From Christensenella timonensis (GTDB lineage: Bacteria; Bacillota; Clostridia; Christensenellales; Christensenellaceae): a DNA stretch of 64,000 bases. The notes beneath the pieces were generated by a model. It was not told the DNA's origin, did not search any database, and saw nothing but the letters and a program-made list of their open reading frames with translations. This document shows, in pieces, positions 16,631 through 23,533 of the stretch (its first letter is position 1; each line of letters begins with the position of its first letter). Location: positions 124,001 to 188,000 of the forward strand of contig NZ_FLKP01000001.1 of assembly GCF_900087015.1 (NCBI RefSeq). Direction: 5' to 3'. A program made the translations under genes and the position numbers.

Positions 16631-16661
16631 GTATGCGGGCAAACGTGGTTTGCCCGCATAC
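16631..16661 (-). promoter_or_regulatory. Strong intercistronic hairpin after the binding-protein gene
   Basis: 14-bp perfect arms (GTATGCGGGCAAAC / GTTTGCCCGCATAC) around a 3-nt loop, with no T run after it. It lies between the solute-binding protein and the ATPase. Such hairpins often protect the upstream mRNA from 3' decay so that binding protein is made in excess. Confidence 0.7.
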
Positions 16662-16678
16662 CCGTCCGCCAGGTGTTT

Positions 16679-17767
16679 TTAGAAATTGTACTGGTCTACG
16701 TTCGACGCGTCGATCGTGATCATCGCTGCGCCCACCAATGTCTTATCGCTGCCCTGCGCAAAGCTGACGTTGTCGTAGCCTGCCAGGCCTAAGTCGAGGC
16801 CGTCCTTGATCTCCTCGCCATCGAGTACCTTGGCTGCCAGCGCGCACATCGCATAGCCTGCATCCGCGGGGTCCCACAGTACGACGGAATCCAGCGTGCC
16901 GTCCTTCATGAATTCACTGCATTGGCTTGGCATGCCGGAACCGCAGATGAATACTTTGCCTTTCAGTCCGAGTTCTTCCACTGCCCGCGCGATTCCCGGC
17001 GGGTCATAGGCACAGCAGCCGATAAAGCCTTTCAGGTCAGGATATTTTTTCAACATTTCTTTCGCTTTTTCATAAGCGCGTTCCGTATCGTCCTCCGTTT
17101 CGATCCTCGGCTCTTCCGCCAGGATCGTCATGTTCGGATACGCTTCTTCCTGCCTTGCGACAGCGCTGTCCGCCCACGCGTTGTGGGAAGCCGTCGTTAC
17201 AAACCCGACCGACGTCGTATAGACGCCCTCTTCGCCCATCGCTTTTGCGAGGTTGTCCATCATGAACGCGCCGTAATCCGCGTTGTTGAACGCTTCGATG
17301 TCATAGTCGCACGCCTTTATGTCCGGCGCTTCATGCGTAATGACTACGATTCCTTTGCTGCGTGCTTCTTCCAGTACCGGTTCTAAGGAATCCGGCTCGA
17401 TGGGTACGACACAGATCGCGTCGACGTCCTGTGCGATCAGGTCTTGCACCACCTGTACCTGCAAGGATGCGTCCGCCCCGGACGGCCCTTTCTGGTATGC
17501 GTTGCTTCCGGTATCCTGCGCATATTTCTTGACGCCCTCTTCCATCCGTACGAACCATGCGCTCGTGGAATCCTTCGGCACGACCGCGATCTTCCAGGCC
17601 CCAGCGCCGCCTGCCGTGTCATCGGACGGGCTTTCCGCCGCACTCTGTGCTGCGGAGCTTTCTGCCGCCTGCGATTCGGACGGTGCTTCCGTCTGCGCCG
17701 GTGTGGCGCATGCCGCCAGCGACACCACCATCAAGACCGCCAACAAGATCATTACTGTTTTTTTCAT
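16679..17767 (-). CDS. Sugar-binding lipoprotein of ABC importer
   Basis: 362 residues. The lipoprotein signal (MKKTVMILLAVLMVVSLAAC) ends in a lipobox Cys at residue 20, followed by a Ser/Ala/Gln-rich linker to about residue 55. The rest is a Peripla_BP_4 fold (WKIAVVPKDSTSAWFVRMEE, later DAICVVPIEPDSLEPVLEEA). The sequence resembles RhaS/LsrB-like binding proteins more than RbsB, by eye. It would capture the substrate outside the membrane and deliver it to the two permeases. Start ATG 17767 after GGAGG. First transport gene of the operon, 32 bp after the kinase. Confidence 0.9.
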   Translation of the reverse strand: MKKTVMILLAVLMVVSLAACATPAQTEAPSESQAAESSAAQSAAESPSDDTAGGAGAWKIAVVPKDSTSAWFVRMEEGVKKYAQDTGSNAYQKGPSGADASLQVQVVQDLIAQDVDAICVVPIEPDSLEPVLEEARSKGIVVITHEAPDIKACDYDIEAFNNADYGAFMMDNLAKAMGEEGVYTTSVGFVTTASHNAWADSAVARQEEAYPNMTILAEEPRIETEDDTERAYEKAKEMLKKYPDLKGFIGCCAYDPPGIARAVEELGLKGKVFICGSGMPSQCSEFMKDGTLDSVVLWDPADAGYAMCALAAKVLDGEEIKDGLDLGLAGYDNVSFAQGSDKTLVGAAMITIDASNVDQYNF

Positions 17768-17799
17768 CTTCTTTCCTCCGTTTTTTATTTTTGGCTTTT

Positions 17800-19347
17800 T
17801 TATTCCCTTGCGCCGTTCATCAGCGCAAAAATGTGTTCCTTTTTCATTGCCGCGTACAATTTTTGGAAAATCCCGTAGCAGCGGTTATATTTCGCAACGT
17901 TTGCCTGATCCGGCAGGATCGGCTCGTCGCACTTCACCATCTGTGCCGCGCCCTCTTCGGGCGAAGCGAATACCCCCGCGCCATATCCTGCCAGGATCGC
18001 CGCACCCAGCACGGTCGCATCGCTTATCTTCAGCCGCCTTAAGGGAAGGCCGAGGATGTCCGCCATGATCTGCCGCCAAAGCGCCGATTTCGTGGCCCCG
18101 CCGGTGATGCGTAGCTCCTGGAAAGCTACGCCCGCTTCACGCATCGTTTCCATGATCTCGCGCATTTCATACATGCACCCCTCCATAAAAGCGCGTGCCA
18201 TGTCTCCCTTTGTATGCATGAACGTCAACCCCGCCAGCACGCCCTTTGCCTCCACGTCCCAGTGCGGACACCCCGCCGAAGCAAAATAGGGCAGAAGGAT
18301 CAACCCGTTTGCGCCCGGGGGCGACTGCCTGACGAGCTCGTCCATCAATACGTATGGATCCATGCCCAGCCCTTTTGCCGTATCGCGTTCCTGCGTCGCC
18401 ACCACGTCGCGCAGCCAGCGGTAGACCGATGCTGCGGACAGCTGGATCCCGTTCAATTCATAATTGCCCGGCACCGCGGCGTTGACCGTCATCATCTTCA
18501 GTACGTGTTCGCTCGCAAGCGGCTGCCTGATATAGGAAATCAGGTGCCCGGCCGTGCCGATCGTCATTTCTGCCAGCCCCTCGGAAACGATGCCCGCCCC
18601 CAGCGCGCCGCAGCTCTGGTCGCCCGATCCTGCGATGAGCAACGTATCTGTGGAAAGGCCCGTCAAAGCCGCCGCTTCCCCACTGACCCGTCCCAGCACC
18701 GTGCCGCTTTTCACGACCTTGGGGAATTTCTTTGCATCAAGCCCGTAGGCGGTTATCAGTTTTTCGCTCCATACGCGCTTTTGCATATCGAATATGCCGC
18801 TGCACGAGGCGTTCCCCCAGTCGCAGTAATAATCGTCCGCGCCAAAGCGCTTCGCCAGGAACTCCGAGACCATCGAGACCACTTTGGCCTTTTCGTATTC
18901 CTCCGGATAATGCTTTTTGAACCAGAGGATATTGCTGATGCAGTAGGTGGGCGTGACGGGCATCCCAGAAAGGCGCGTCGTTTCCTTTTCGTCCAGGCAT
19001 TGCTTCTGGAACTCCACTTCCTCCGTCGCCCTGTTGTCCTGCCAGCTATACATCACATTGCGCATCATCTTTCCGTCTTCGCCAATGAAGCCGACGGTCG
19101 AACGCTGCGTGGAAAAGCTGACCGCCTTGATCTCCCGCGGGTCGAGGCCGGACATATCCACCGCCTCCCTGCACGCCTCGAACGTTCGCTCGATCAGCTG
19201 TTCTGCGTCAAATTCAAACCAGTCGGGCTCTGGCGTCGCTGCGATACACTCCCGATAGCCTGTCCCCATGACCCGGGCTTCCAGGTCAAAAATCATTGCC
19301 TTCGTCCCGGTCGTACCGATGTCGACTCCCATCAAATAAATTGCCAT
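17800..19347 (-). CDS. FGGY-family carbohydrate kinase (LsrK/XylB-like)
   Basis: 515 residues. FGGY kinases phosphorylate ketoses, polyols or AI-2. The N-terminal phosphate loop is MGVDIGTTGTKAMIFD. The FGGY-N catalytic region includes YSWQDNRATEE, and the FGGY-C domain has MTIGTAGHLIS and LRITGGATKSALWRQIMADI. MVSEFLAKRFGA and the SGIFDM segment look closer to AI-2 kinase than to classical xylulokinase, but this is by eye. I chose ATG 19347 (MAIYLMGVDIG); ATG 19356 is nine bases earlier and sits almost on the AGGAAAGG site. Second gene of the operon. Confidence 0.88.
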   Translation of the reverse strand: MAIYLMGVDIGTTGTKAMIFDLEARVMGTGYRECIAATPEPDWFEFDAEQLIERTFEACREAVDMSGLDPREIKAVSFSTQRSTVGFIGEDGKMMRNVMYSWQDNRATEEVEFQKQCLDEKETTRLSGMPVTPTYCISNILWFKKHYPEEYEKAKVVSMVSEFLAKRFGADDYYCDWGNASCSGIFDMQKRVWSEKLITAYGLDAKKFPKVVKSGTVLGRVSGEAAALTGLSTDTLLIAGSGDQSCGALGAGIVSEGLAEMTIGTAGHLISYIRQPLASEHVLKMMTVNAAVPGNYELNGIQLSAASVYRWLRDVVATQERDTAKGLGMDPYVLMDELVRQSPPGANGLILLPYFASAGCPHWDVEAKGVLAGLTFMHTKGDMARAFMEGCMYEMREIMETMREAGVAFQELRITGGATKSALWRQIMADILGLPLRRLKISDATVLGAAILAGYGAGVFASPEEGAAQMVKCDEPILPDQANVAKYNRCYGIFQKLYAAMKKEHIFALMNGARE

Positions 19348-19473
19348 ATCCCCCATCCTTTCCTGTTTTTTGCATACACAAACTAGAGGTGAAATCAGTT
19401 TTTTTACAAATTTCAAATCCAATGCCGTTTATTTCTTTGCTTTTGTTAATCCGGAACAGCTGTTAGTTTGCTT

Positions 19474-20448
19474 TTAATTTTCCTTGTTTAAAAAGTTCAG
19501 TATTTTTTCTGCCGTATAGATATCTGTGACTAAAATATTGAAAATATGCGTGCGGGCCCCGCCGATGATCGAACCCACCTTATGGCTGCCCCCTCCCGTC
19601 GCGATCACGAGCGGCGTTTTCCTGATCTGCTCTAAACTGATCGCCACGATGCGCTCCGTCATCTCCGTGATGCGCTCGTTGCCCTCGATGTCGTAAAACC
19701 TTGCGCACATGCTGCCCACCACGTTCGATTCGGCAAGCTGCCGCCGGGTCTCCCCGCTCGCATTTTCCACCTTCAGCGTCATGGAATGTTCCAGGTCGCC
19801 GTCGATCGCCGTGATAGCCATATCCAGCTCATCAAATTTTTCGAGCGTGGATTTGATATTCGGCAGGTTTACATACGCTTCCTTCATGGCCGCGTTCCCC
19901 GCGAACAGGGGCGCGTACACATAGTCCACCATGCTCCCGCTGTAATTGGAAGCGATATGCTCGCAAAGGATATTCGCGAACATCGAGCAATGATCCGCCT
20001 TTCCCGGCCCTCCCAGGATCGGCATAAACGTAACGTTCCTGATGTTCTTTGCGGATACCATATTTTTCGCGATGACCTCAAGCGTCTTGCCCCAGCCAAC
20101 GCCGATCCGCATATTGCTTTTGATAAACTGCTGGATGTATTGCGTTGCATATTGCGCGATACCGTTCATGATCTCTTCACTGTTGTCCGATACCGCATCC
20201 ACGATCTTGACCTCGCGCAGCCCCAGCTTCTGCTTCAATTCATTTTCGATCTCCATAAACTCATTCAGCTTTTGGATATCACAAACTTCAATTTTTACGA
20301 TCCCTTCCTGCTTCGCCTCCTTTAAAAACTTTGTCAATGTAGGGCGCGATATATTTAACCGCTCTGCAATTTCCTTTTGCGGTATATCTTCCAAATAATA
20401 TAGGCGGGTCGCTTCCAGTTTGATGGCGTATCTCTCTTGCTCTTTCAA
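19474..20448 (-). CDS. SorC/DeoR-type sugar-responsive transcriptional regulator 1
   Basis: 324 residues. The N-terminal helix-turn-helix is IPQKEIAERLNISRPTLTKFL. The rest is the SorC sugar-phosphate binding domain (IGVGWGKTLEVIA, VTFMPILGGPGKA, SMCARFYDIEGN). Family members such as LsrR and CggR respond to a phosphorylated ligand. TTG 20448 is chosen because CGGAGGGG lies eight bases upstream and it aligns with the start of the paralog at 25353; ATG codons at 20469 and 20481 precede that ribosome site. First gene of the minus operon, behind a good promoter, a TTTACA palindrome and a cre-like site. Confidence 0.88.
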   Translation of the reverse strand: MKEQERYAIKLEATRLYYLEDIPQKEIAERLNISRPTLTKFLKEAKQEGIVKIEVCDIQKLNEFMEIENELKQKLGLREVKIVDAVSDNSEEIMNGIAQYATQYIQQFIKSNMRIGVGWGKTLEVIAKNMVSAKNIRNVTFMPILGGPGKADHCSMFANILCEHIASNYSGSMVDYVYAPLFAGNAAMKEAYVNLPNIKSTLEKFDELDMAITAIDGDLEHSMTLKVENASGETRRQLAESNVVGSMCARFYDIEGNERITEMTERIVAISLEQIRKTPLVIATGGGSHKVGSIIGGARTHIFNILVTDIYTAEKILNFLNKEN

Positions 20449-20569
20449 GATAAAATCCCCTCCGCTCATCCGGCCTGTCATTCAAATCGTATCAAACGAG
20501 ATTTTAAAATATTTATTTTTCATCATCAGGAATCAAAAAATTGAAATTTACGTTTCTCTGTTTATCCAC

Positions 20570-20598
20570 AGCATAGTACCAAAAAACCCGCTTGTCAA
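20570..20598 (-). promoter_or_regulatory. Promoter of the catabolic operon
   Basis: Minus strand: TTGACA at 20598-20593, 17-bp spacer, TATGCT at 20575-20570. It lies about 120 bp before the SorC regulator start and about 35 bp downstream of the palindromic operator at 20634. Confidence 0.7.
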
Positions 20599-20633
20599 GC
20601 GGATTTCCGATTTTAATTTGAATTCCAAACTAA

Positions 20634-20649
20634 TTTTACATGTGTAAAA
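20634..20649. promoter_or_regulatory. SorC-type operator 1
   Basis: TTTTACATGTGTAAAA has perfect 7-bp arms around a 2-bp centre. It is one of four TTTACA-NN-TGTAAA palindromes in the window, all at promoters of the SorC-linked genes. It lies upstream of the operon promoter, a position that allows activation or looping with operator 2 about 300 bp away. Confidence 0.75.
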
Positions 20650-20659
20650 AAACAGCCTT

Positions 20660-20673
20660 TGAAAACGCTTTCC
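20660..20673. promoter_or_regulatory. Catabolite-responsive element (cre) candidate
   Basis: TGAAAACGCTTTCC fits the Bacillus CcpA consensus TGWAARCGYTWNCW at 13 of 14 positions. It lies 10 bp from operator 1 in the region between the divergent operons. It suggests carbon catabolite control of the regulon. Confidence 0.65.
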
Positions 20674-20876
20674 GCTTTTTTACTTTTTAAAAAAACGATC
20701 CTCCTCATTTTTTATTTTTAGAAATCAACAAAAGTACGTTCCTATGAACCAGGGCGCTATTTCGCTTCGTTTTTTTATCGAAACGTGAAAACACATTATT
20801 TTTGTTTCAGTAAGGGGCGGCAGTTACCGCCGTTTCAAAAATGGCTTTACCTGCACATTTGACCGTTTCCTTCCGG

Positions 20877-20905
20877 TTGTCATTTCCCTCCGTTGGCGGT
20901 ATAAT
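20877..20905 (+). promoter_or_regulatory. Promoter of the TPR/DUF4037/DUF4125 operon
   Basis: TTGTCA at 20877-20882, 17-bp spacer, TATAAT at 20900-20905. Transcription should begin near 20912, before the operator at 20937. Confidence 0.75.
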
Positions 20906-20936
20906 ATAGTCAAAGAACCTTACTATTTTCACATCA

Positions 20937-20952
20937 TTTTACACATGTAAAT
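20937..20952. promoter_or_regulatory. SorC-type operator 2
   Basis: TTTTACACATGTAAAT contains TTTACA-CA-TGTAAA. It sits about 25 bp downstream of the predicted start point of the TPR operon, a roadblock position typical for repression. Confidence 0.75.
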
Positions 20953-20984
20953 TTTTTTGCGACGATCAAAGGAGTGTGCTTTTT

Positions 20985-21929
20985 ATGGAAAATGCAACCG
21001 AAAAATTCTTTCAGGAGCTTGACGAACAATATGCCACCGGGGATATGGAAAAGGTGGAGCGCTTTTTACAGACCAGCGCCCGCAGCTACCGTCCCTGCTG
21101 CGGCGGCTTTAACGCAAACTATCTCGCCGTGTTGAGCGAGCTGGGCGGTTTTTACCGCGGCACCAGCAAATACACCGCTTCGGTGGAGGCGTTCAGGGCG
21201 GCCAACGAAATCATCATGGAATTCATCGGCAAGGACAGCCTTGAATATGCGACCAACTTAAACAACCTTGCGGGGACTTACCGCCTGATGGGTGAATACG
21301 ACAAATCCTTGAGGACATTCACAGAAGCAATGGATACTTACCGCGCGACGGTGGGCACAGACAACTACCTGTTCGCAAGCGCCCTCAACAACGTGGCGCT
21401 GCTCCACCAGGATATGAAGGAGTATGAACAGGCTGTTTCCTGCCTGCTGCAGGCGCTCGGCGTGCTCGAAAACCTGCCCGATACACAGGGCGACGTAGCG
21501 ACGACGTACAACAACTTAGCCGCCCTTTACAACCGGCTGGGAGACGACGCAAAAGCCAAGGAAGCGCTTGCGCGTTCGATTGCCCTTTACGAGAGCCTGC
21601 CGGAGGAAAGCCCGCACTATGCGGCTGCCCTCAACCTGCATGCGGCGTTTTTATACCGCGACGGCAAATACGGGGAAGCCAAAGACGCGTACCTGAAGGT
21701 GTTGCAGGAAGTGGAGCGCTTCTTTGGGCGCAATATCGAATACGGGATCGCCTGCGATAACCTGCGGCGCGTATATGAAAAGCTGGGCGACAACGCGCAG
21801 GCGGAACAATATATGAAACAGGCGGTGGATATCTACAGCGCCGTCTACGGCAAAGACCACGAGATCAGCAAGCAGGCTGTAGCGGTTTTACGGGAACTGG
21901 AAGCCGGAAGGAATTCATGCGGCGTATGA
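20985..21929 (+). CDS. Tetratricopeptide-repeat protein
   Basis: 314 residues, ATG 20985 with AAAGGAG ten bases upstream. After about 50 residues it is built of TPR pairs from the kinesin light-chain type subclass, for example EYATNLNNLAGTYRLMGEYD, FASALNNVALLHQDMKEY and VATTYNNLAALYNRLGD, continuing to VYEKLGDNAQAEQYMKQAVD. Such arrays are protein-interaction scaffolds. No signal peptide, so cytoplasmic. It overlaps the next gene by 13 bp. The partner is probably the DUF4037 protein, judged by coupling. It is controlled by operator 2. Confidence 0.88.
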   Translation: MENATEKFFQELDEQYATGDMEKVERFLQTSARSYRPCCGGFNANYLAVLSELGGFYRGTSKYTASVEAFRAANEIIMEFIGKDSLEYATNLNNLAGTYRLMGEYDKSLRTFTEAMDTYRATVGTDNYLFASALNNVALLHQDMKEYEQAVSCLLQALGVLENLPDTQGDVATTYNNLAALYNRLGDDAKAKEALARSIALYESLPEESPHYAAALNLHAAFLYRDGKYGEAKDAYLKVLQEVERFFGRNIEYGIACDNLRRVYEKLGDNAQAEQYMKQAVDIYSAVYGKDHEISKQAVAVLRELEAGRNSCGV

Positions 21930-22861
21930 ACGGACTTTCTCTTGCCAGAAAATATTTTACAGATTGCGGCCTGCCCATGATCCGGGAATCCTTTCCCGCG
22001 TATGAGCAGCGGATCGCCGCCGGCCTTGCGGGCGAAGGTTCCGAGTGCTTTGGCTTTGACGACGAGATCTCCCGCGACCATGACTGGGGCCCGTCCTTTT
22101 GCCTGTGGCTCACGGACGCGGATTTTGAAAAGGTCGGCCCCGCGCTTTCGCAGGCTTACGCCGCCTTGCCGGGCGATTTTCTCGGTTTTCCCAAACGCGA
22201 GGTGAGCGAATTCGGCGGCGGCCGTGTGGGCGTGATGCCTACGTCGCATTTTTATTGGAAATATACCGGCCTGAAGGCCGCACCCTCTACACTCCTTGAA
22301 TGGAGGCGTATCCCCGAAAACTATCTTGCCGTCGTAACGAACGGTGAAGTTTTTATGGATGCACCCGGCGAATTCAGCGCTATCCGCGAAAAGCTTCTCG
22401 CGTTTTACCCGGAGGACATCCGCCTCAAAAAGATCGTCGCACGCGCGGCCATCATGGCACAAGCCGGGCAATATAATTACGCACGCAGCGTAAAGCGGCG
22501 GGAATATGTGGCGGCGCAGTGTGCGCTGGGCGAATTTATGAAGGCCGCCTTTTCCATGGTTTACCTGCTCAACAAGAGGTATATGCCCTTTTACAAATGG
22601 GCGCACCGCGGCTTAAGGGACCTTCCCATCCTCAGGGAAACCTATCCCCTCTTTTCCGACCTGTGCACAGACAGGTGTGAAGAGGACGCCTATGCGCTGC
22701 GCGAAGGGATCATTGAGCGCATCTGCGCCCTGGTCATCGCGGAACTAAAGCGGCAAGGGCTCACGGATGGGGGCAGCGATTTCCTGCAGGATCATTGCCC
22801 GCAGGTCATGCGGCGCATCCAGGACGAAACAATCCGCCAGCTCCATATACTGGCGGAATAA
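21917..22861 (+). CDS. DUF4037 protein, nucleotidyltransferase-like, function unknown
   Basis: 314 residues from ATG 21917 (GGAAGG upstream). I recognise the DUF4037 pattern. Around residues 45-60 the sequence FGFDDEISRDHDWGPSF has closely spaced acidic residues followed by D-W-G, which resembles the metal-binding signature of nucleotidyltransferase-fold enzymes. This is a visual resemblance, not a proven fold. A helical C-terminal half follows (SVKRREYVAAQCALGEFMK). Middle gene of a three-gene operon overlapping the TPR gene and 9 bp before DUF4125. If active it might transfer a nucleotide to a small molecule or protein. Confidence 0.8.
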   Translation: MRRMNGLSLARKYFTDCGLPMIRESFPAYEQRIAAGLAGEGSECFGFDDEISRDHDWGPSFCLWLTDADFEKVGPALSQAYAALPGDFLGFPKREVSEFGGGRVGVMPTSHFYWKYTGLKAAPSTLLEWRRIPENYLAVVTNGEVFMDAPGEFSAIREKLLAFYPEDIRLKKIVARAAIMAQAGQYNYARSVKRREYVAAQCALGEFMKAAFSMVYLLNKRYMPFYKWAHRGLRDLPILRETYPLFSDLCTDRCEEDAYALREGIIERICALVIAELKRQGLTDGGSDFLQDHCPQVMRRIQDETIRQLHILAE

Positions 22862-22870
22862 GGAGAGATT

Positions 22871-23479
22871 ATGATTATTGTACAACAGATTTTAGATATG
22901 GAATGGAACATGTTCGATTCGGTCAATAATATCGGCGGGCGCGCTTCCTGCCAGGACGATTTAAAAACGTTCACCATCCAGCGCGGCAGCCAGCTGCGCG
23001 CATGGAACGACGATATGCTGCACAGCTATTTTGACGACCTGAAAGCCGCCGGTGAAGCGGGCCGGAACCTGCTTGCCGAAAAATACGGCTACATGATGGA
23101 ACATACCTCCCCCGCGGAATATGATGCCATCAAAGACCAACTGCCCCCTGTCCCGGCGGAGAAAAAGGCCCTGATCGACAAGATCGCCGCCATCCAGGTC
23201 GCCTGGCTGGAAGAATTATCCGCGCGTTATCCGCGTGTCTCCGGAAATGGCAGGCCGATCCACCAAAGCGAGGACAGCCTTTACGGGACGTCCTTTGAAA
23301 CCTACCTGAAAGGCGAGCTTGCGACCTATTCCGAAAAGACGCTCAACTATTATATGGCATATGTAAATGCCCTGCTCCGCGAGGAACGGAATTTAAACGA
23401 GATCATCCTTCAAAACACCTGCCTTGCTTACGGTTACCAGTCCATCGAGGATGCGGAGCAAAAAATGGCCAACCATTAA
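22871..23479 (+). CDS. DUF4125 protein, function unknown
   Basis: 202 residues from ATG 22871 (GGAGAG upstream). The N-terminus MEWNMFDSVNNIGGRASCQD followed by FTIQRGSQLRAWND is the typical start of DUF4125 proteins. It is largely helical, has no signal peptide or membrane segment, and shows no catalytic motif I can name. In other genomes I recall DUF4125 beside DUF4037, which supports a joint function. It is followed by a strong bidirectional terminator. Confidence 0.78.
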   Translation: MIIVQQILDMEWNMFDSVNNIGGRASCQDDLKTFTIQRGSQLRAWNDDMLHSYFDDLKAAGEAGRNLLAEKYGYMMEHTSPAEYDAIKDQLPPVPAEKKALIDKIAAIQVAWLEELSARYPRVSGNGRPIHQSEDSLYGTSFETYLKGELATYSEKTLNYYMAYVNALLREERNLNEIILQNTCLAYGYQSIEDAEQKMANH

Positions 23480-23489
23480 AAAGTATCAA

Positions 23490-23522
23490 AAAAAGCGCAG
23501 CTGCATCGCGGCTGCGCTTTTT
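23490..23522 (+). terminator. Bidirectional terminator
   Basis: Stem AAAAGCGCAGC / GCTGCGCTTTT with flanking A and T runs. It separates the convergent DUF4125 and xylulokinase genes. Confidence 0.9.
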
Positions 23523-23533
23523 GATAGTTCCAC

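Noticed and set aside
18214-19386. 390-codon plus-strand frame opposite the FGGY kinase
   Set aside because: The minus-strand kinase has all FGGY motifs over the same span. The plus frame has no motif and no start site of quality.
8440-20448. Bacterial microcompartment locus
   Set aside because: No shell protein genes, no encapsulation peptide on the radical enzyme or aldolase, and no aldehyde or alcohol dehydrogenase gene in the operon.
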